Below, in pieces: positions 56,601 to 64,000 of a stretch of 64,000 nt of DNA. Where the stretch lies: assembly GCF_003086295.3 (NCBI RefSeq), contig NC_092044.1, positions 73,370,024 to 73,434,023 on the forward strand, given 5' to 3'. How positions within the stretch are numbered: position 1 is the first letter of the stretch; each line of letters starts with the position of its first letter. This DNA comes from Arachis hypogaea (lineage: Eukaryota > Streptophyta > Magnoliopsida > Fabales > Fabaceae). Made by a program: the position numbers and the translations under genes. A model generated the notes under the pieces. The model had not been told where the DNA came from. It saw only the letters and a program-made list of their open reading frames with translations, and searched no databases.

Positions 56601-59600
56601 ATGCCCGAACCAGAAGAATCCCACAACGGAGTCCAACCCGAGCCTAATCCCCAATCACTAACGGACCAAAATCCCAATCCTCAGCCAGAGCCACAATCGA
56701 ATCCTGAGCCTGTTCATGCAGCACAAGCGCGATCAGAGCCAGAACCTAGATCCGAAGCTGATCCAGCTGTTAACAATGATGCAGATCTCAGTGAAACCGC
56801 GATCCGTTCCAACCACACGGTGGATGCCAACCCTCCGGCGCAACCTCAGCTTCGGAAAGACGAAGGGAACCGAACCTTCACAATGAGGGAATTGCTTAAC
56901 GGATTGAAGAACGAGTCCGAACCTGACAAAGAAGATTCCAATTCTCCCCGCACGTTAGCGCTCTCTCTCTCTGAACATTAAAAATCGAGAAAATGGAGTA
57001 AATTACGATTTATTTAGCGATTTCGCAGTGATGAATGTTTGATTGAAAATTGTCGACCGTGAATTAGTACTTGAAAATACGTACATTTTCAACGTTGAAG
57101 AACTACATATGATGTCCAAAATAGAAAATACGTGAAGAAGAAGTTTTTGAGCATTTACTCATTTTTAGCTCCTAAACTAACTGCTTGTAGTCATTTGAAT
57201 TATTATTCATATATTGTTGTGGTAAATCTGAATGATAGAAATGGGTTTGAATTTGGGAGTGGTTTCACCTTGCGCAACATGTAATGTGATCTGTAATGCA
57301 TGATTTGGGAAATTTGCAGCCATCAGAGTCAACAGCAGCAGCAGCAGCAAACACAGCAGAACAACGCTGCAATGGAGTTGATAAACAGTGTTGTAGGTGC
57401 CGACGAGGAGGGCCGATCGCGGCAACGGATTCTCACATTTGCTGCCAGGAGGTATTGTCACTTTGCCCGTCTATACAATGAAAAAATATCACATTGGGAA
57501 ATTCTATCAAAACTTGGACCCTGCATTGTCGTTTTTTGAGAATTTTTGGAGCTTCATGGCCATAAACTGCAATTTTTATATGTTTCTTGTGGAAACCTTT
57601 ATGAGCTTGTAATTTCTTACATGAACTTTGTAGGTATGCTACTGCAATTGAGAGGAATCCAGATGATTATGATGCACTATACAATTGGGCATTGGTGCTT
57701 CAGGTCTGAACAGCTGTCTTGATTTATTGTTGTTGTAAAATCAAAGTCAGCTGTTTTTTGAATCACTTATTGAATTTCTGTTTGCTCTTGGCTTGATTTT
57801 AATTTTACTCTTCATTTTAGGTTAGATTATATGCTTTTAATGTGATTGAAGCATTCAGTACAAATTATTCTATCACATTACATGGTATATAAGTGTGCAT
57901 TGACATTCCATGCTTTAATCTGATTGAAATATGCATTTTGCATATCCTCATGAAATGGGATTGCAATTGCAGCTTCATATGTGTTGTATGTTAGAAATAC
58001 ATGGATATCGATTACCATTTTTCCAAGTGCCAGCATTACATGGTATATAAGTGTGCATTGACATTCCATGCTTTAATCTGATTGAAATATGCATTTTGCA
58101 TATCCTCATGAAATGGGATTGCAATTGCAGCTTCATATGTGTTGTATGTTAGAAATACATGGATATCAATTACCATTTTTCCAAGTGCCAGCAGATGTGA
58201 GCTTTATTTCTTAAACTGTCCTCTCAATCTTTGTTATGTTGTCATGCAGGAAAGTGCAGATAATGTTAGTCCAGATTCCACTTCACCTTCCAAAGATGCT
58301 TTACTCGAGGAAGCTTGTAAAAAATATGATGAGGCCACTTGCCTATGCCCCACACTACATGATGTATGTAAGGGTATCCTTTCCTGTGGAATCCTAACAA
58401 ATGACTTTTTATTTGGGTTGTGCCCAGGAAGAGAAAACAAACTTTTTTTTTGGGGGGGGAGCTAATATCAATAACATAGGCTTGGTACTCAATAACTTTC
58501 ACTATATAGCATTTTGGCTGATTCCACTGCTTGGACATGTTATCTTGAGGTCACACAGACTCAACTATTGGCCTGTTATTCCAAGGATCCCTTTCAATTC
58601 CATTCTAAATAACAAGCCATAATTGAATGCCTGTTATTTTATTGAATATTTTGTGAATTTGTGTCAATTTTTACCTAGGATCTGGGTAAGGGTGTAAGTG
58701 AGATTAATAGAAGGTAGATCTGAACTGGAGTAGTTGAACCTAATGAGCCTGACCCATAGATGATACTTTGTACATAAATTAGTCTGGCCACGATAATATT
58801 CAAATAACACACACGACATACATGTGAAGGTTACAAAATATCATGCTTATATAATTAAATTTACTTCGAATATTTTATTGAGATATTGCCTATTAACAAC
58901 TTGGTCTAACAGTAGAATTTCTCAAGCTTGGCTCATTTATTAAACAAGCTTCTGTCCTATTAGGTTAGTTAATTTTGTGGGATGAACTAGTCAGCCTGTA
59001 GTGAGTGAAGACTTTGCATCTCAATAAAAACCTGTCTTGCTAGACCACTGGATCTGTGTTTACTATCATCCTCTGAGCCATGACCCTTGTTAAAAGAAAA
59101 GTAAAATGCATTGCACTGTTGGTACATTATCATTTCTTATTTCCATTGCATTCCTTTTTCTGGGTTCTATCAGTCCACAATTTCTTATGTACATTGCGTT
59201 ACTAGGCATGCTTTCACAACTAGCATTATCCCTATGTTGGGGGCAGTAGCCATGTAGCTAATCCATTTGCACGATGAATGCTGACTTAAATGTAGTGATG
59301 CTCGAGTTATCCTCTTGTCATGTGTCTATTGATGTGATAGGAAAACCCAAATATGTGCCTCTTTGCAAATAAGTATGCTTTTAATTGGATACTGTAATTA
59401 TAATACTGAGAACAAAATGAGTGTCTATAATTTACAATTTTTTTCCCTCTATCAAACTTTAGGCTTTCTACAATTGGGCTATAGCAATCTCTGATCGGGC
59501 GAAAATGCGTGGTCGCACAAAGGAAGCTGAAGAACTATGGAAACAGGTCAGCAAAAATATGGTTCTTAGCAGCTCTTGCACTTGTAGATTGTAAATTTGT

Positions 59601-62594
59601 TGATGGATACTGCATAATGCTGGATTCAGGATTCATAGTGAAAATAAATGGACTAATTTTTCACATTTTAATTTATAGTTATCTTGTTAACTGTTAGTTG
59701 ATATAGAGGCTTAGCATCACACATCATGATTATTGTAAAATTGAAATTTGCATTTCCCAGGCAACACGTAACTACGAAAAAGCAGTCCAGCTCAACTGGA
59801 ACAGCCCTCAGGTTCATTTCATTATTTCTAAAACTTTGTCCCTTTGTACTGTGATTTCTCGTGGAGTTAAACCATATTTCGAAAAAGTTATTTTTTACAT
59901 GCTTCCTTTAACAAATATTTATTTTTAGTTGTATTTTATAAAAAAAAGGTTTCCTTTTCTTATCCTGTATTTGTTCGATTCCTGCAACTTCTAAATTTCT
60001 TTTCAAGAATGCTCATTTGCATACTGACATCCTGCTAGTTGTTATTGACTCTCTTGAAATCTATTTCAGGCACTTAACAACTGGGGACTTGCCCTTCAGG
60101 TATATTTGATTTACTTGTATGCAAACTTTTTTATTTCATACAAAAGGCAATAAGAAAGCAATGAGTCTGTATTAAGATTGCATGCTTCTTACTGCATTTT
60201 TGGGTAGTGCTTCTTCTGGAGGCAACGATTTATAGTAGAACTTTTGTTGAAGCAAAAAACTTGACCTTCTTGGAAAAGATATTAAAGAAACTGTTTTCAC
60301 CTTCCTGGGAGCCAAACACTTGAATTTCTCCTGAAATGCCTTGTTTATACCAAAAGCACTTCTTGACTTGTAAACAAATCTCATCTTCAAGTGCTGCTAG
60401 TTATCAATTTAAGTAAATTTAGGGGAGTCACATCTTTTATTAATCCTTAGCTAAGAAGGTTATCAGTACATACACGTAGCACACTCCAAATATATCAAAC
60501 CAGAGTCTTATTTCATAGTTAGCTTATTCTACTATTTCTTTATTTTGTTAAGTAATAGTCATTACATTATATCACTGATTGTGTAACTATGTCACTAAAA
60601 TTTATTATTTTATAGTAAATAATCACCCAGGCTTTCCTCATTTTATTTCTTTGATAAAATGAACTTAATTAAACTAAACAAGAGATTGCTATCAATCTTG
60701 ATATATGAATTATATTTTTTCTGTATTGGAGTTCTAACTTATTTTCTTTGTGCTTTGTTTTTTTTTCAATTTAGGAACTTAGTGCCATTGTTCCAGTTCG
60801 AGAAAAGCAAAAGATTGTAAGAACTGCTATCAGCAAGGTACAAAAGTTGTAGGAGGATACCAGATAGAATTTGCAAACCAGTGCTTTACATTTACTATGT
60901 CCTTTAGCATATAACTTATTCTCTCTTCCACTTTTTAACTTTCCAATATTCTTCAATGCAGTTCCGTGCAGCTATTCAATTACAATTTGATTTCCATCGG
61001 GCAATTTACAATCTCGGAACTGTTCTGGTCATAATGCTTCTCCATTTTACTTATATATCATGCAATTGTGCTATGTTTTACTTTGTGTGCATGTAACAGT
61101 ATTAAGAGTATAGAATTCACTTTCCTTGTTTTCTATCTTTGCAGTATGGTTTAGCCGAGGACACCTTAAGAACTGGGGGATCGGCGAATGCTCAAGAAGT
61201 TTCACCTAATGAATTGTACAGCCAATCTGCAATATATATTGCAGCTGCTCATGCATTGAAACCAAATTATTCAGTAAGATGCCCTATCACCTTCATTTGA
61301 AATTCCTATTGGTTGCATCAATTTCTCGGAATAGACTTGCTCTTTCTTCTACTTAACATTGCCCTTTAATCCATCCTTCTATTGTTGCTTCCTTTTCTTA
61401 ATATCCTCCCACTTTTTCGTCATTCAATCAGCCTATTTTTGTATTTTTGGGATCTGACAGGTTTATAGCAGTGCCTTGCGGTTGGTGCGATCTATGGTGA
61501 GTAATATACCCCTTTGATCTTTCTGAATTATGTTTTCAGTCAAGTAAAACACTACTGTATTATATCACATTCCCTTCACCGGTATTTAAAGTAGGTCGAC
61601 CTCTTCCAGTTAGAACCTAGCTTATTTGCCACCTGAATTAACATGCATTATGCATTATCCTGTAGCTATTGTAGTCATTACTACTATGTAAATGTGAGCA
61701 TTAGTTGACGGGAACATTTTTATACTAACCTTGATGGACTTCAATTTGCCACAGCTACCGCTGCCACATCTTAAAATTGGATATTTAACAGCACCTCCCG
61801 CGGGGAAATCACTTGCACCTCATAATGACTGGAAACGATCAGAATTCATTTTGGATCACGAAAGGCTTCAACAGGTAAGAAGTCTGGCTAATCAAGTGAA
61901 AGCTTTTCAGAGGCTAATATCAAATTGTTTCAAAATCATTGGCAAACTTCTAGGCTCTAGTGTCTCAGACGCAAATTTGCAATCAAATAAATTACCCACT
62001 ACCATTTATTCAGGTGCCCAAAGGCGAACAGAGACAAGTGCCTCAAACTCTCGCAGGCAGATCCACAGATGCAGCAAATGGAGATAAAAAGACAATCAAA
62101 GTAGATATAGCAGATATTGTTTCAGTATCAGCTTGTGCTGACCTAACCTTACCACCTGGTGCAGGCCTCTGCATCGATACAATTCACGAACCTGTTTACC
62201 TGGTAAGCAACATTCAGCCGATCTGATTCTGTCCTTGTCGCATAGTTTTTGCCGATTCTTTCTATACACTTGTCAGCTTATTTCTATCCCCTCTCTCTCT
62301 CACCGTTAAGTCATTAACATAATTTTAGCATTGTTATTGTTTTTGTCAAATCCAAATTTTGATAAATTTCTCAAGGGTTGGTGAAATCTTTGAAATGTGC
62401 TTAATCTGAAGCCTGCACCAGAATCTCTTTAGCTTAAGAAAAATGCAGCTCTAATTTTTGTTCTCAATTCTTGGATTACCAAGGTTGCTGACTCGTGGGA
62501 ATCGTTAGATGGATGGCTCGACGCAGTTCGTTTAGTATACACAATTTATGTACGGGGCAAAAGTGATGTGCTGGCTGGAATTATAGCGGGATAA
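56601..62594 (+). CDS. HLB1: HLB1-like TPR protein, 14 exons, intact
   Basis: Homologue of Arabidopsis HLB1 (At5g41950), a TPR protein of the trans-Golgi network/early endosome that links actin and membrane traffic. Coding exons: 56601-56953, 57320-57451, 57634-57703, 58250-58363, 59463-59546, 59761-59811, 60070-60099, 60775-60837, 60962-61027, 61145-61273, 61461-61496, 61755-61874, 62014-62202, 62484-62594. All junctions are GT-AG and the sum is 1548 nt (515 residues). Residues 1-135 are acidic and Pro/Gln-rich with a poly-Gln run. TPR-like helices lie at about 155-375 ([44 protein letters not shown]). A PH-like C-terminal domain lies at about 444-515 ([33 protein letters not shown]). No lesion was found. 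The start is the first ATG after the pyrimidine-rich leader. The name is from recollection of the family; the TPR call is firm. Confidence 0.88.
57876..58191 (+). repeat. 158-bp tandem duplication in intron 3 of the HLB1-like gene
   Basis: Two adjacent copies, starting at 57876 and 58034, begin with cattacatggtatataag and end with ccaagtgccag. They appear to differ at a single base (gatatcg against gatatca), so the event is recent. It lies in intron 3 and does not affect the coding exons. Confidence 0.9.
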
Positions 62595-63490
62595 ATGTGA
62601 AATTTGATTTGTTAAACTCAGACTTGATAGCTATTTTTTTTTGGGTACTTTTCTCTGCAAACTTGTGTATAACAACAACAATGTATGAACGTTTTTTTGT
62701 ACAACTGAGAAATCTGAGTTAACTGATTAACCGGATCACTCAACATTCTAGTTTTTGGCAATAAATATTCTACAAGGATTATAACTTATGATATCGATTC
62801 CTTAATGGGGTTTCTTATCGAGTATTTTCCAACTCAGGCTACCTTGCCTCATCAAACCTGAAAGACACTAAAAATCGCAAACCACAATCAACAACCACAG
62901 GTGCTCGGGTATCAGTCAACAATAAATTAGAAGAAACTACTAAAATTAACTCATAAAATTCCCAGACATTAACGCAAAGAGATTCTCCTTCACTGTCAAA
63001 TTCATACCAAACATAGGAGCCCAGAGAACCCCATAATCGAAAGCAAATTTCCACGAAATCAAAACTCGAAGGATGCAACATGAAGTTTTACAATTCCTGC
63101 ATCTCGTCTAAGCGCTTATTAAAAGTATAGGTTCATACAAGACGGAATAAATCTTACCATTCATTGTTTTTTCTCTCCTATTTAATTTTGGTCTTACTTA
63201 GAAAATTAAAGATAGATCATACTTTATTCTCTTAAAGTGTTTTTTTTTTTCACTGAAGAGGATCCGTTTCCATAAAAGAAAATTGTAACATTTTTTAACG
63301 GAGGTTAATGTTTGTTTTGACTCTTTCCATAAATTTTTTTGTGAAATCGGACAAATAAATTAGGTTTATAAAATATAAAATCATAACAAAATTTAAATAA
63401 CAAAATTTAAATAGTAAAATTCTCAAATCTAAATAGAAATTTAGTAAAATAGATTAATTCATCTAAAATTATAATATTAAAAAATTTAAG
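62595..63490 (+). other. 3' flank of the HLB1-like gene
   Basis: Probable 3' UTR up to about 62780, with an aataaat-type signal at 62760. Beyond that no gene is recognised; a minus-strand frame of 80 codons at 62839-63081 lacks any known motif. The remainder is AT-rich. Confidence 0.4.
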
Positions 63491-64000
63491 AGTTAAATTG
63501 AGATTTTAGACTAAAGGTTTGTTTGAAAACTTTAAAAGTATCTTTTTTAAACTTTTAACTTATGAAAAGTATTGCATTTTTTTAAAAAGCTATTTAAAAA
63601 CTTATAAAAAAGTTAAAAAAATTGACTTCTCTCGTAATAAAATTTTTTATCATATTTTTTTAAAAATAAGCACAATTAGAACTAAAAATTTAAACACAAA
63701 ATAATTTATTTATAAGTTATTTTTAATATAATTATTTATTATTTAAACTATTTTTTCAGAAATAAATTAATTAAACTATTTAGAGCCCGTTTGGGAAGTA
63801 GCAGAAGCAACTTTTTCTTACTTTTGGATTATGAAAAGTCACAATCTACCTGTTTGGCACCATTTTAAAAAAAGTTTTTGACTTGCCGAAACTTTTTGAA
63901 AAAGTAGAAATATATGACTTTCTGCTTCTTGATAAGTCATTCTACCACTTTCTTAAAAAATTTTTAATTTCAAACCAAAAAAATTTATTTTCCTTCTTGA
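63491..64000. repeat. MITE-like AT-rich repeats at window end
   Basis: Phrases ggtttgtttgaaaac (63516) and gagcccgtttgggaag (63782), followed by A/T-rich foldback text (aaaaagtttttgacttgcc), resemble the GTTTGG-ended MITEs common in dicots. The last copy is cut by the window end. Confidence 0.4.

Noticed and set aside
62839..63081. 80-codon minus-strand frame downstream of the HLB1-like gene
   Set aside because: No motif, start context or neighbouring exon supports it; left as unannotated 3' flank.
1..64000. tRNA, rRNA, snoRNA or organellar insertions
   Set aside because: No cloverleaf with intact A and B boxes, no rRNA core sequence and no plastid or mitochondrial gene was recognised by eye; a tRNAscan/Infernal run would be decisive.

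Overview
The window is plant nuclear DNA, almost certainly from a legume and most likely Arachis (peanut or a wild relative). The genus call rests on recollection: arrays of a CTGGCGTT/AACGCCAG palindrome in an Athila-like Ty3/gypsy element and long Tekay-like LTRs are typical of Arachis. About 90% of the window is transposable-element DNA, much of it nested. One intact host gene was found, a 14-exon homologue of HLB1 (TPR protein of the trans-Golgi network/early endosome), at the right end.

Layout. (1) 1-8653: a minus-strand Athila-like Ty3/gypsy element (E1) with gag and protease remnants, a tRNA-Asp-type primer site and no RT/RNase H/integrase. It is inserted into the integrase of a plus-strand relative (E2, 8654-12719). 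(2) 12720-22459: Tekay-like long LTRs arranged LTR-internal-LTR-internal (E3) with no coding capacity. One LTR holds an 829-bp solo-LTR-like insertion. (3) 22460-24065: a CACTA-type transposon end made of about 40-bp subterminal repeats, followed by a minus-strand LTR fragment. (4) 24066-26730: AT-rich spacer, two related 170-bp repeats and a 1.0-kb element with about 115-bp inverted ends. (5) 26731-39604: a 12.9-kb Mutator-like element (MULE) with about 680-bp terminal inverted repeats (TIRs) and a perfect 9-bp target duplication. (6) 39668-41347: a 1.7-kb internally deleted relative of that MULE, also with a perfect 9-bp duplication. (7) 41667-45867: a minus-strand Ty1/copia element lacking gag. 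(8) 45868-51801: AT-rich spacer, MITE-like DNA and host gene fragments, including an NPH3-domain piece. (9) 51802-56256: a 5'-truncated L1-type LINE with an 11-bp duplication. (10) 56601-62594: the HLB1-like gene. (11) 62595-64000: 3' flank and MITE-like DNA.

The best candidate for an unusual system is the 12.9-kb MULE. Its FAR1-type transposase reads inward from the left TIR. A gene resembling the legume 'putative plant transposon protein' family reads inward from the right TIR, giving a MuDR-like convergent layout. A third, multi-exon gene between them encodes a ULP1-like (C48) domain whose expected catalytic His and Cys are Asn and Ser. The palindrome CAATCGATTG, or variants of it, recurs dozens of times in the TIRs and in an internal 52-bp tandem array, and again in the small derivative. 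All the MULE genes look decayed: premature stops in two of them, a frameshift, and loss of the first catalytic Asp and a SWIM zinc ligand in the transposase.

A second signal is a perfect-stem hairpin (7-8 bp stem, 4-nt loop) followed by a PPT-like AAGTTTGGTGT. It occurs twice in each of the two Athila-like elements, with a compensatory base-pair change, which suggests a conserved RNA structure at the 3' end of these retroelements.
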